DNA of 64,000 nucleotides, taken from the NCBI RefSeq assembly GCF_025215095.1, contig NZ_JALHAP010000082.1:496001-560000 (forward strand), given 5' to 3'. The notes under the pieces were generated by a model that did not search any database, had not been told where the DNA came from, and saw nothing but the letters and a program-made list of their open reading frames with translations. Shown here in pieces: positions 43,050-51,677 of the stretch; the first letter of the stretch is position 1, and each line of letters begins with the position of its first letter. The translations under genes were made by a program, and so were the position numbers. The DNA is from Dryocola boscaweniae (GTDB lineage Bacteria > Pseudomonadota > Gammaproteobacteria > Enterobacterales > Enterobacteriaceae).

Positions 43050-44219
43050 CTATTGTCCGTCCAGCCCGCGGATCGGTTTAACCGTCGACCATGCCCGGCA
43101 GGACGGGCAATGCCAGTACATGGTAAATGCGGTAAAACCACACTTCTGGCAGCGATAACGCGGTTTGGTGCGAACCTGCTCGCCTACCATATCACGCAGC
43201 ACAATCAGACTTTCTTTTGCGCGCCCTTCTTCCGCATCCTGCAGATGGTAATCGATCAGACGATGGAATACGCGCATCGTTGGGTGCCGCTGCAACTGGC
43301 GGTTGATATAGACCTGCGCGATATCCGCCCCTTCTTTTTGCTCCAGAATACCGGCCAGCATCAACTCTGCCACGGCCCCGGTATTTTCTTCAACGCAGCG
43401 TTTAAGGAAGGTTTCCCACTCTTCTGGTTTGTTGAGCTGCTGGAAGCAGACCTGCAGCATTTCCAGCGTTTCGCTGACCAGCTCGCTGTCCTGATCGATA
43501 ACGCGCTGGAGAGTTTCCACGGCTTTCGCGTATTCGCCCTTCGCCATAAAAATACGCCCCATCATAATGGAGACGCGGGCGCAGCTTTTATCTGCCGCCG
43601 CCCCTTTCTTCAGCAGCGACATCGCGCGGTCGAGATCGTCGCTGCCCATTAGCTGCAGGGCGAGCTCGCAATAGAAGTGGGCGATTTCTGTGCGCTGTTT
43701 GTCTTTCCCCAGCTTGACCAGACGTTCAGCAACATCAATGGCTTTCTGCCAGTCGCTGGTAGCCTGGTGAATTAGCAGAAGCTGCTGCAGCGCCCCAACG
43801 CGAAAATCCGTTTCGTCCACCAGTTGAGCAAACATATCTTCTGCCCTGTCGTACAAACCGGCGGCCATATAATCCCGGCCCAGTTGCTGAACCGCCAGCA
43901 GCCGCTGTTCATAGGTCAGGGAGGCGCTTTCCATTAAGGACTGGTGGATGCGAATGGCGCGGTCGACTTCCCCACGCGAGCGGAACAGATTGCCCAACGT
44001 GAGATGGGCCTCAACGGTGCTGGTGTCCTCTTTGAGCATATCAAGGAAGAGATCGACCGCTTTATCCTGCTGGTTAGACAGCAGAAAGTTTACCCCGGCG
44101 ACATAGTCGCGCGACAGGCGGTTGGCTTCCTGCTGTTTATTTTGATACGCACTTCTGCGGCCCATATACCAGCCATAAGCGGCGGCCACGGGCAACAACA
44201 GAAACAGCAGTTCCAGCAT
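43050..44219 (-). CDS. lapB: lipopolysaccharide assembly protein LapB (YciM)
   Basis: A 389-residue protein. An N-terminal membrane anchor (LELLFLLLPVAAAYGWYMG) is followed by about nine tetratricopeptide repeats facing the cytoplasm and a C-terminal rubredoxin-type metal site CQKCG...CPSC. LapB adapts FtsH to degrade LpxC and coordinates LPS synthesis and export; it is essential or nearly so in E. coli. It follows lapA by six bases. Confidence 0.96.
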   Translation of the reverse strand: MLELLFLLLPVAAAYGWYMGRRSAYQNKQQEANRLSRDYVAGVNFLLSNQQDKAVDLFLDMLKEDTSTVEAHLTLGNLFRSRGEVDRAIRIHQSLMESASLTYEQRLLAVQQLGRDYMAAGLYDRAEDMFAQLVDETDFRVGALQQLLLIHQATSDWQKAIDVAERLVKLGKDKQRTEIAHFYCELALQLMGSDDLDRAMSLLKKGAAADKSCARVSIMMGRIFMAKGEYAKAVETLQRVIDQDSELVSETLEMLQVCFQQLNKPEEWETFLKRCVEENTGAVAELMLAGILEQKEGADIAQVYINRQLQRHPTMRVFHRLIDYHLQDAEEGRAKESLIVLRDMVGEQVRTKPRYRCQKCGFTAFTMYWHCPSCRAWSTVKPIRGLDGQ

Positions 44220-44225
44220 ATCCGG

Positions 44226-44531
44226 TTATTCCTTCACGGCCGGAACGGTGGAATCTGGCACGACGGGATCCGTGGCGACCTGCTGCTCGAGGCGCTTAAT
44301 TTTACGCTCGGCGCGGGCAAGTGAAATACGCACACGCAGCCAGAACAGGCTGCAGATGAGCCAGCCGATGATAAAACCCGCAGCAAACAGCGTCGCCAGT
44401 AAGGTGGAGACCCTGTATTCGCCCTGAGCAAGCAAATAATTAAAGTTCACTACCTGATCGTTTTGCGCGCCTAAAGTGACGGATACCACAAAGATCGCTA
44501 GCACCAGTAAGAAAATGAATAAATATTTCAC
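44226..44531 (-). CDS. lapA: lipopolysaccharide assembly protein LapA (YciS)
   Basis: A 101-residue inner-membrane protein with two hydrophobic helices (residues about 1-20 and 45-65), a short periplasmic loop and a basic, coiled-coil-like cytoplasmic tail (LARAERKIKRLEQQV). It is the partner of LapB. The pair is co-transcribed; in E. coli heat-shock promoters contribute. Confidence 0.94.
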   Translation of the reverse strand: MKYLFIFLLVLAIFVVSVTLGAQNDQVVNFNYLLAQGEYRVSTLLATLFAAGFIIGWLICSLFWLRVRISLARAERKIKRLEQQVATDPVVPDSTVPAVKE

Positions 44532-44668
44532 ATTACTTCCCGTTATGTGGTCGTACGCGACGGTTATGCGCTAATGCTGTTCAACGGTATAAATTACCAT
44601 TTCCGGCGAGCCCGGGGAATCCATTAGCGACGTCCAATTCATAAGAAATGGGGGTTAAATTAATATTC

Positions 44669-45433
44669 TCAAGGCTCGCCGTCTCTTTCGGCTATTTCTT
44701 CAGCTTCCTGAACCGGCACAGAAAGCGGGCCGCAGAACTTTTGTGCAAGCCAGGTGGCCAGCGTCACCAACAGCCAGGACAAAAGCGTGGCGACGATCAA
44801 ATCGCGCGGCCAGTGCATGCCCAGTAAGAGTCGGCTCCCCATTACGCCGGTGGCCCACACCAGCAGTAAAACTATGGTAAACATACGTCGGCGAGGCCAT
44901 AACAGGCCAACGCCCAGCAATGCCCAACTGGCGGCAAACATCGAATGTCCGGAAGGAAACGCAAAACCAGTCTCTTTTTGCCAGTGTTTACGCAGCCAGC
45001 CTGGCACTTCGCCATTATCAGTCAGTTGACTCTTTACTAATTCGCTGCGCTGCTTACGCTTTAAATTGTAGAACTCATCGGTGGGAACATGCTGCGTTTT
45101 TTCAAGCCACACCACGAACGGGCGGGGTTCCTGCACCTGATCTTTGATAACAGATTTTACGGTTTGCCCGATAATAATCGCCGCGCCAAGGATAGCAAAC
45201 AGCATCACTGCCGCTTTAAGGCGAAACCGCAAACACCATAAAAACCAGGCGCAAAGCACAACATGGGTAATGATTCCCCAGGGCTGCGTCACCGTTTCGG
45301 TTATCCAGTACATCCCTTTTAACCAGCCGCTGTTGCCCCCCGGCGTCCACTGCCAGCCAGATAACCAAACCGTTAACGGCATAATTAACAGCAATCCTGC
45401 TCCTGCCGCAGTTCGCTTTGCTATCGCGCGCAT
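44669..45433 (-). CDS. pgpB: phosphatidylglycerophosphatase B
   Basis: A 254-residue PAP2-family membrane phosphatase of the E. coli length. Its three motifs are KDQVQEPRP, PSGHS and SRLLLGMHWPRD. It removes phosphate from phosphatidylglycerol phosphate, undecaprenyl diphosphate and related lipids at the periplasmic face. I chose the ATG at 45433 because of an AGGAGG ribosome site; the longer frame upstream is not conserved. It diverges from ribA. Confidence 0.95.
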   Translation of the reverse strand: MRAIAKRTAAGAGLLLIMPLTVWLSGWQWTPGGNSGWLKGMYWITETVTQPWGIITHVVLCAWFLWCLRFRLKAAVMLFAILGAAIIIGQTVKSVIKDQVQEPRPFVVWLEKTQHVPTDEFYNLKRKQRSELVKSQLTDNGEVPGWLRKHWQKETGFAFPSGHSMFAASWALLGVGLLWPRRRMFTIVLLLVWATGVMGSRLLLGMHWPRDLIVATLLSWLLVTLATWLAQKFCGPLSVPVQEAEEIAERDGEP

Positions 45434-45642
45434 CGTTCCTCCTGAAAAGACAAAATCAATCAAGGATACCCGAAAAGTGCACAGGAGGATAAACGGGCGC
45501 ATCATCAAAGAGTAAAAATAGCTTTCCGCCCAGCCAATTAGGCGAAGCCTTCTGCGTTGTGGCAAAATAGCCAATAATAATTGCACAAGCCAGAAAACTG
45601 GCAGGCGCCTGCGGGTGTCGATATGAGTACCTGGAGAATCAC

Positions 45643-46233
45643 ATGCAGCTTAAACGTGTGGCAGAAGCCAAACTGCCAACCCCATGGGGCGATTTCCTGA
45701 TGGTGGGTTTTGAAGAACTGGCGACCGGGCAGGATCATGTCGCCCTGGTTTTTGGTGATATTACCGGGGATGAATCCGTTCTGGCTCGCGTCCACTCCGA
45801 GTGTCTGACCGGCGATGCATTATTTAGCCTGCGCTGTGACTGTGGTTTCCAGCTCGAAGCCGCGCTGTCGCATATCGCAGAAGAGGGTCGCGGCGTGCTG
45901 CTTTATCATCGCCAGGAAGGGCGCAATATCGGCCTGCTCAATAAAATTCGCGCATACGCTTTGCAGGATAAAGGGTACGACACGGTGGAAGCCAACCATC
46001 AGTTAGGGTTTGCTGCAGATGAGCGCGATTTCACTTTGTGTGCGGACATGTTCAAACTGCTGGGCGTTGATGCGGTTCGTCTGCTGACGAACAACCCCAA
46101 GAAAGTGGAAATTCTGAGCGAAGCCGGGATTAACATCGTCGAGCGCGTGCCGCTTATCGTGGGCCGCAACCCGAAGAATGAACATTATCTGGATACCAAA
46201 GCGGCCAAAATGGGCCACCTGCTTTCAGAGTAA
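45643..46233 (+). CDS. ribA: GTP cyclohydrolase II
   Basis: A 196-residue enzyme of the usual length. Zinc ligands Cys54, Cys65 and Cys67 lie in SECLTGDALFSLRCDC. Catalytic Tyr/Arg positions are in YHRQEGRNIGL. It opens GTP to the first riboflavin precursor with loss of formate and pyrophosphate. The gene is isolated, with the decayed 46234-46660 stretch downstream. Confidence 0.97.
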   Translation: MQLKRVAEAKLPTPWGDFLMVGFEELATGQDHVALVFGDITGDESVLARVHSECLTGDALFSLRCDCGFQLEAALSHIAEEGRGVLLYHRQEGRNIGLLNKIRAYALQDKGYDTVEANHQLGFAADERDFTLCADMFKLLGVDAVRLLTNNPKKVEILSEAGINIVERVPLIVGRNPKNEHYLDTKAAKMGHLLSE

Positions 46234-46254
46234 CGACCGCCCTGCTTTCCGGCA

Positions 46255-46317
46255 GACGCTTTTTGTATCGCACTGTATCCGGCGACGGGCTTAATACATA
46301 GCCTTGCAAAAAGCGTC
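46255..46317. repeat. 11-bp inverted repeat pair after ribA
   Basis: GACGCTTTTTG at 46255-46265 is exactly reversed and complemented by CAAAAAGCGTC at 46307-46317, with 41 bases between. It may be a long hairpin ending ribA transcription or the end of an old insertion. Confidence 0.45.
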
Positions 46318-46352
46318 CATCTGCACATATTCCCCCTACAATGCGATGTTGA

Positions 46353-46389
46353 GATGTCTCCGTCATTTCATAAAACCTTCGGAGACATC
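46353..46389. repeat. 10-bp inverted repeat
   Basis: GATGTCTCCG and CGGAGACATC, 17 bases apart. They lie directly before the gene remnants, and the region looks like debris of an insertion or deletion. Confidence 0.45.
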
Positions 46390-46398
46390 GCAATGTTT

Positions 46399-46604
46399 AA
46401 AAGGTTATCGGGTCATCGCGCCGGAAAACCGCGGCTTCGGCTCCACACGCTTTATATCTGCCTCCACACCGCGCAATGGACAACCTTCCGCGACATTATT
46501 ACTTTGATGTGAACGGCGCGTTACGCTACGCCGCTTTCGGCGAGGGAGATAATGCAAAGCAGGAGCAAATTATTCAGACCTTGCTTAAAGAGGTACGAAC
46601 CTGA
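46399..46604 (+). pseudogene. remnants of an alpha/beta hydrolase and a thioredoxin-like protein
   Basis: Near 46402-46445 one frame reads GYRVIAPENRGFGSTR, the typical strand-loop of alpha/beta hydrolases (epoxide-hydrolase type). About 40 bases later another frame (46476-46604) reads MDNLPRHYYFDVNGALRYAAFGEGDNAKQEQIIQTLL, resembling the C-terminal end of TlpA/DipZ-like thiol-disulfide proteins. Neither has the rest of its domain. I read this as two fused gene fragments left by deletion. The assignment rests on pattern similarity only. Confidence 0.5.
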
Positions 46605-46655
46605 AGCGGGTATCCGGCGCTGCGCTTAAATGCCCTGCTTAACAGGCTAAGCGGT

Positions 46656-46688
46656 TAAAAAAATAAAGGCAGATTTCTCTGCCTTTAT
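46656..46688 (-). terminator. terminator of acnA
   Basis: An 11-bp perfect stem, ATAAAGGCAGA with TCTGCCTTTAT, has a TTTC loop. On the minus strand a run of T residues follows, so it terminates acnA. Confidence 0.9.
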
Positions 46689-46738
46689 CATTGCCGCATA
46701 CCGTTAATTTTCGGCGTATCACTTGCCGGTCGCTATTC

Positions 46739-49414
46739 TTACTTCAGCATATTACGGATGACGTAATGCAAAATGCCATCGTTGCGGAAATAGGTTAATT
46801 CGTTTCCGGTATCGATACGGCAGCGGCACTCAATCACCTCTTTTCGCCCGTCAGTATGTGACAACGTCACCGGCACGGTGCCGCCAGGCGTCAGCGAGTC
46901 AAGCCCGGTGATATCAATGGTCTCTTCCCCGGTTAGCCCAAGCGTTTTGCGCGTTACGCCCTGTGGGAATTCGAGCGGTAAAATACCCATCCCGATAAGG
47001 TTAGAACGGTGAATACGCTCAAAGGATTCGGAGATGACTACCCGCACGCCCAACAGTCGCGGCCCTTTCGCAGCCCAGTCCCGACTCGAGCCGGAACCGT
47101 ATTCTTTCCCCGCGATAACCGCAAGCGGGATCCCCTTCGCCTGATAGCGCATCGCCGCATCATAAATAGACATCACTTCATCACCGGGCAGCAGGCGCGT
47201 CATCCCACCCTCAACGCCGGGCACCATTTCGTTACGGATACGGATATTGGCGAATGTGCCACGCATCATGACTTCATGGTTGCCGCGACGCGAGCCGTAG
47301 GAGTTAAATTCTTTACGCTCAACGCCATGGTTTAGCAGATAACGCCCTGCCGGACTGTCCGGCTTGATACTGCCCGCAGGCGAAATGTGGTCGGTTGTGA
47401 CCGAGTCACCCAGCATTGCCAGCACGCGGGCGCCGTGAATATCCTGTACCGGTTTCGGCTCTGCTTCCATATCGTCAAAGAAAGGCGACAGGCGAATATA
47501 GGTGGAATCGCTCTGCCAGCCGTAGGTATCCGAGCGGTCGACTTCAATGTTGCGCCACTCCGGCGTGCCTTCGAAGACTTCGGCATATTCTTTGTTGAAC
47601 ATCTCGGTAGAAACCTGCGCTACCGCGCGTGCGATTTCCTGGCTGCTCGGCCAGATGTCCTTCAGATATACCGGATCGCCCTTGCGATCGTGTCCCAGCG
47701 GGTCGGTTGTCAGGTTAACGTTCATGTTCCCCGCAAGCGCATAGGCGACCACCAGCGGCGGTGACGCCAGCCAGTTAGTTTTTACCAGCGGATGAATACG
47801 TCCTTCAAAGTTACGGTTACCGGAAAGCACGGCGCCGACGGTTAAATCGCCTTTTTTAATCGCGAGTTCTATAGGGTCCGGCAGCGGCCCTGAATTCCCG
47901 ATACAGGTGGTACAGCCGTAGCCGACGAGGTTAAAACCCAGTCCGTCCAGGTAAGGCGTCAGTTTTGCTTTGGCGAGATAATCTGAAACGACTTTAGAGC
48001 CCGGAGCCAGCGAGGCTTTAACCCACGGCTGGCGCTTAAGACCAAGCGTAAGCGCTTTCTTCGCCAGAAGTCCTGCCGCCATTAACACGCTGGGGTTAGA
48101 GGTATTGGTGCAGGAGGTGATGGCAGCAATGACCACCGCGCCATCCGGAAGCTGGTATTCGCGCCCGCCCATCGTGTAATCCACCGGCGCGCGATCTTTT
48201 TGCGTGGTGTTAATTTCAAGTTCGTTACTGGCGTTAAAGGCTTTCGGCACTTCGCCCAGCGGGACCCGGTCCTGCGGACGTTTCGGGCCGGCGACGCTCG
48301 CTTCCACCTCATTCATATTCAAAGCAAGCGTGCTGGTAAAGACTGGCTCATCGCCGGTATTGCGCCACATGCCCTGGGCTTTTGCGTACGCCTCGACCAG
48401 GGCTATCTGATCTTCAGTGCGTCCGCTCAAACGCATGTAATCAAGCGTAACGGCATCGATTGGGAAGAAACCGCAGGTTGCGCCATATTCCGGCGCCATA
48501 TTGGCGATAGTGGCGCGGTCTGCCAGCGGCAGTGAATCCAGCCCGTCGCCGTAAAATTCAACAAACTTGCCGACGACGCCATGCTTGCGCAGCATCTGGG
48601 TGACGGTCAACACGAGGTCGGTTGCGGTAATGCCTTCACCGAGTTTGCCGTCGAGCTTAAAGCCGACCACATCGGGGATCAGCATAGATACCGGCTGACC
48701 GAGCATCGCGGCTTCCGCTTCAATCCCCCCTACGCCCCATCCGAGCACGCCGAGGCCGTTAATCATTGTGGTATGGGAATCGGTGCCAACCAGCGTGTCA
48801 GGATAAGCGACCAGTTCATCGCCCTGCATTTCACTCCAGACGGCTTTGCCAAGATATTCCAGGTTGACCTGGTGGCAGATGCCGGTGCCAGGCGGCACAA
48901 CGCTGAAGCGGCTGAACGCCTGCTGGCCCCAGCGCAGGAAGACGTAACGCTCATGGTTACGCTCCATTTCCAGGCGCACGTTTTCTTCAAACGCGTCGTC
49001 ATCGCCAAAGCGATCGACGGTCACGGAGTGGTCAATAACCAGGTCAACGGAAGAAAGCGGATTTACTTTGGCGACATCGCCACCGAGGCGTTTAACGGCT
49101 TCACGCATGGCTGCTAAATCCACCACCGCTGGCACCCCGGTAAAATCTTGCATTAATACGCGTGCCGGGCGATAGGCGATTTCACGATCGGCATGGGCGT
49201 TTTTCAGCCAGCCAGCCAGAGCATGGATATCATCTTGAGTGACGGAATCTTCATCCTGCCAGCGCAGCATGTTTTCGAGTAAGACTTTTAGCGACTTGGG
49301 TAAACGCGTGATATCCCCAAGTTCCTTTGATGCCAGCGGCAGGCTGTAGTAATGATAGGTTTTATCCAGCGCCTGAAGTGTATCCTTACTGGCTTCTCGT
49401 AGGGTTAACGACAT
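46739..49414 (-). CDS. acnA: aconitate hydratase A
   Basis: An 891-residue aconitase of the AcnA type, E. coli length. The 4Fe-4S ligands are Cys435 in SCTNTSNPS and the two Cys of GCTTCIGNSGPL. The C-terminal swivel domain has GKEYGSGSSRDWAAKGP. It interconverts citrate and isocitrate and, as apo-protein, may bind mRNA under oxidative or iron stress. An AAGGAGGAG ribosome site precedes the ATG. In E. coli it is induced in stationary phase and by SoxRS. Confidence 0.98.
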   Translation of the reverse strand: MSLTLREASKDTLQALDKTYHYYSLPLASKELGDITRLPKSLKVLLENMLRWQDEDSVTQDDIHALAGWLKNAHADREIAYRPARVLMQDFTGVPAVVDLAAMREAVKRLGGDVAKVNPLSSVDLVIDHSVTVDRFGDDDAFEENVRLEMERNHERYVFLRWGQQAFSRFSVVPPGTGICHQVNLEYLGKAVWSEMQGDELVAYPDTLVGTDSHTTMINGLGVLGWGVGGIEAEAAMLGQPVSMLIPDVVGFKLDGKLGEGITATDLVLTVTQMLRKHGVVGKFVEFYGDGLDSLPLADRATIANMAPEYGATCGFFPIDAVTLDYMRLSGRTEDQIALVEAYAKAQGMWRNTGDEPVFTSTLALNMNEVEASVAGPKRPQDRVPLGEVPKAFNASNELEINTTQKDRAPVDYTMGGREYQLPDGAVVIAAITSCTNTSNPSVLMAAGLLAKKALTLGLKRQPWVKASLAPGSKVVSDYLAKAKLTPYLDGLGFNLVGYGCTTCIGNSGPLPDPIELAIKKGDLTVGAVLSGNRNFEGRIHPLVKTNWLASPPLVVAYALAGNMNVNLTTDPLGHDRKGDPVYLKDIWPSSQEIARAVAQVSTEMFNKEYAEVFEGTPEWRNIEVDRSDTYGWQSDSTYIRLSPFFDDMEAEPKPVQDIHGARVLAMLGDSVTTDHISPAGSIKPDSPAGRYLLNHGVERKEFNSYGSRRGNHEVMMRGTFANIRIRNEMVPGVEGGMTRLLPGDEVMSIYDAAMRYQAKGIPLAVIAGKEYGSGSSRDWAAKGPRLLGVRVVISESFERIHRSNLIGMGILPLEFPQGVTRKTLGLTGEETIDITGLDSLTPGGTVPVTLSHTDGRKEVIECRCRIDTGNELTYFRNDGILHYVIRNMLK

Positions 49415-49444
49415 AGCTCCTCCTTAATTGCAGGGATAGCGATG

Positions 49445-49462
49445 CCCTGAATAAATTCAGGG
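49445..49462 (-). promoter_or_regulatory. palindrome in the acnA leader
   Basis: CCCTGAAT-AA-ATTCAGGG, a perfect 8-bp inverted repeat 31 bases before the acnA start. It is probably within the 5' untranslated region. It could be an RNA hairpin or a protein site. Confidence 0.45.
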
Positions 49463-49556
49463 TCACTACTAAAGATAACACATAGATGTCGTAACGTTTT
49501 GATAACAACCCGAATTGATAAATGGGGCTGTCAGGCGCTATGGAGGGGCTGAATGA

Positions 49557-49588
49557 AAAACGCCCCGGCATCAAATGCGGGGCGTTTT
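49557..49588 (-). terminator. terminator of ymiC
   Basis: AAAACGCCCCG pairs with CGGGGCGTTTT, and a T run follows on the minus strand. It separates the small-gene transcript from acnA. Confidence 0.85.
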
Positions 49589-49592
49589 GAGA

Positions 49593-49691
49593 TTAGTTGA
49601 CCACTGTTGCGATCAGTTGTGCCCAGAACAGTACCGAAACGGTAAAAGCGCCGAGCCATGACCAGTATTTCATACTGCGATGATTTATCAT
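49593..49691 (-). CDS. ymiC: small membrane protein YmiC
   Basis: A 32-residue ORF on the minus strand reading MINHRSMKYWSWLGAFTVSV and continuing to a hydrophobic end with VVN. A short polar N-terminus is followed by one membrane helix rich in Trp and Phe. The MKYWSW-GAF...LFWA pattern and the position upstream of acnA match the E. coli small protein YmiC as I remember it. AAGAG lies eight bases before the ATG and a terminator follows directly. Function unknown. Confidence 0.7.
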   Translation of the reverse strand: MINHRSMKYWSWLGAFTVSVLFWAQLIATVVN

Positions 49692-49848
49692 AAGCATTAC
49701 TCTTTATTTGCGATATGCAATTTGGCTGATTAAATAATCAGTCTCCAGAATATTGCTGTGTGTAGTTATTAAGTTGTACGCCGTTAACTGCGTCTAATAA
49801 GAAAGTGTGATTGACCGCAAGTTAATTAAACGTAAATAAAATTAGTGA

Positions 49849-50019
49849 TTATTGTTTTTTGTGATCGTCAGCAGAAAACATATCAATAAATTCTTGTTGC
49901 TGTTTGGTTAGCTTCCAGGAGTCTGGCAGTTGAGTTTTACCCGCCTTCATCTCCTGGAGCGGCTTGTCATCTTTCTGAAATACCGCTTTGCGTTGCCCGA
50001 CTTGTCCGAGGATGGCCAT
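49849..50019 (-). CDS. yciX: small protein YciX
   Basis: A 56-residue hydrophilic protein, MAILGQVGQRKAVFQKDDKP and onwards, with KTQLPDSWKLTKQQQEFIDMFS in the C-terminal half. It lies two bases after the ymiA stop; GGAG eight bases before the ATG at 50019 decides this start over one four codons earlier. The position and order (cysB, ymiA, yciX, acnA) match E. coli, which is the main basis for the symbol. Function unknown. Confidence 0.72.
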   Translation of the reverse strand: MAILGQVGQRKAVFQKDDKPLQEMKAGKTQLPDSWKLTKQQQEFIDMFSADDHKKQ

Positions 50020-50021
50020 AT

Positions 50022-50162
50022 TTAGCTCCAATAGTGCCAGGCCACCAGCGCGACCACCAGCCAGAACAGGCCTGAAACCAGAAATACCGCCAGCCAGGCT
50101 TTACGTTTAAGCTCAGGATCCCTTTGCGGTTGTTCACTTCCTGAAGGCATTGCTAACCTCAT
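50022..50162 (-). CDS. ymiA: small membrane protein YmiA
   Basis: A 46-residue protein: a polar N-terminus MRLAMPSGSEQPQRDPELKRK followed by a single membrane helix (AWLAVFLVSGLFWLVVALVAWHYW). The RRDPELKRKAWLAVFL-type core corresponds to E. coli YmiA. It is the first gene of the ymiA-yciX pair. Function unknown. Confidence 0.85.
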   Translation of the reverse strand: MRLAMPSGSEQPQRDPELKRKAWLAVFLVSGLFWLVVALVAWHYWS

Positions 50163-50455
50163 ACAATCGACACCACTTATCATAAACTTGTTAACAATCG
50201 TTATAAGCAATCGTCCGTTGGGATTAATCCTAAAGAAACTCTAGCTCAAAAGCCAGCAAATTTGCTCATTGTTTACAAGAAAAGATTTAATCTTTTGACG
50301 TGAAATAAGTTATTGAAGCATCACATTTGCGCTGCGGTTAATTATTATCTACGCCTGTCGCATAATAGAGACAGATTACCCTTTGTTATAATATGGGTAA
50401 AAGAGGCAGGAGGATATTAATCGAGATGAGACTAATTCGTATTTATTAGAAATGA
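50163..50455. other. intergenic region between ymiA and the cysB terminator
   Basis: About 290 bases. The left part should hold the ymiA promoter on the minus strand (TATAAC is readable near 50201-50206). On the plus strand there is a perfect -10, TATAAT, at 50387-50392 without a good -35. It is followed by AGGAGGATATTAATCGAG and a seven-codon frame (MRLIRIY). No gene of normal size is present. Confidence 0.5.
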
Positions 50456-50491
50456 TAAAAAACGGTACCTCCTCCGGGCGAAGAAGATACC
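50456..50491 (-). terminator. terminator of cysB
   Basis: On the minus strand GGTATCTTCTTC can pair with GGAGGAGGTACC using several G-U pairs, and six T residues follow at once. Confidence 0.75.
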
Positions 50492-50499
50492 AGAGGGAA

Positions 50500-51474
50500 T
50501 TATTTGGCGGGTAATTTAATATCTTTAAACATCGCTTCGATATCTTCATTGGACTTTAAGGCCACGGCGGTATCGACCACATCGCGCGTCAGATGCGGGG
50601 CAAAGCGCTGAATAAAATCATACATATAGCTGCGCAGGAAGGTGCTGCGGCGGAAGCCTATCTTGGTAGTGCTGTGGCTGAACACGCCCTGGGCTTCAAT
50701 ACGAACCAGGTCCGGGTCGGAAACAGGGTCGACCGCCATGCTTGCAATCACCCCTACCCCTAATCCCAGACGCACGTAGGTTTTAATCACATCCGCATCG
50801 GTTGCGGTAAAGACGATACGCGGCGTTAAACCTGCGCGGTTGAACGCCGTGTCCAGTTCAGAACGTCCGGTAAAGCCAAAGGTGTAAGTGACTAACGGAT
50901 ATTGAGCAAGCTCTTCAATCGTGACAGATTCCCTGGAAGCCAGCGGATGTTCTGGCGTCACCACAATCGAGCGGTTCCAGTGATAGCACGGCAGCATCAC
51001 CAGATCGTCATACAGATGAAGCGCTTCGGTGGCAATAGCGAAATCTGCATTGCCTTTCGAGACCGCTTCCGCAATTTGCGTTGGCGATCCCTGATGCATG
51101 TGCAGCGAAACACGGGGATAGCGCTCAATAAAACCTTTAATCACGCCCGGTAACGCATAGCGCGCCTGTGTATGCGTTGTGGCGACGTACAGAGAGCCTT
51201 TGTCAGGCCAGGTATGTTCGCCGGCAACAGATTTGATTGCATCGACTTTAGAAAGCACTTCGCGGGCAATACGGATAATTTCCTGCCCGGCAGGCGTAAC
51301 CTGGGTGAGATGTTTACCGCTTCGGGCAAAAATCTGAATACCCAGCTCATCTTCTAACATGCGCACTTGTTTACTGATGCCCGGCTGAGAAGTGTAAAGT
51401 CCTTCTGCCGTCGACGAGACGTTAAGATTGTGGTTTACCACCTCAACGATATAACGAAGCTGCTGTAGTTTCAT
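50500..51474 (-). CDS. cysB: LysR-family cysteine regulon activator CysB
   Basis: A 324-residue LysR protein, identical in length to E. coli CysB. N-terminal helix-turn-helix: VSSTAEGLYTSQPGISKQVRMLEDELGIQIF. The effector domain binds N-acetylserine (inducer) and sulfide/thiosulfate (anti-inducers). It activates sulfate uptake and cysteine synthesis genes and represses itself. It lies between topA and the ymiA genes, all on the minus strand, with its own terminator. Confidence 0.97.
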   Translation of the reverse strand: MKLQQLRYIVEVVNHNLNVSSTAEGLYTSQPGISKQVRMLEDELGIQIFARSGKHLTQVTPAGQEIIRIAREVLSKVDAIKSVAGEHTWPDKGSLYVATTHTQARYALPGVIKGFIERYPRVSLHMHQGSPTQIAEAVSKGNADFAIATEALHLYDDLVMLPCYHWNRSIVVTPEHPLASRESVTIEELAQYPLVTYTFGFTGRSELDTAFNRAGLTPRIVFTATDADVIKTYVRLGLGVGVIASMAVDPVSDPDLVRIEAQGVFSHSTTKIGFRRSTFLRSYMYDFIQRFAPHLTRDVVDTAVALKSNEDIEAMFKDIKLPAK

Positions 51475-51632
51475 GACTTACCATCCAGGTCAAAATGTCC
51501 CCGGGCGCCAGCGGTGCGGGGGATTAAGACGATGTGAGATTAAAGAGATATGCAGTAAAGCCACTATATCAGTTATATCTTCTATGTATAGATGGTAAGA
51601 AAAAATAATAAAGAGGTTATATAAGAGGATAT

Positions 51633-51660
51633 AAAAAAACCGGAGCGTCAGCCCCGGTTT
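51633..51660 (-). terminator. terminator of topA
   Basis: On the minus strand AAACCGGGGC-TGAC-GCTCCGGTTT has one mismatch in a 10-bp stem and is followed by a run of T residues. Confidence 0.88.
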
Positions 51661-51677
51661 CTGGTAGGAGAGGAAGC

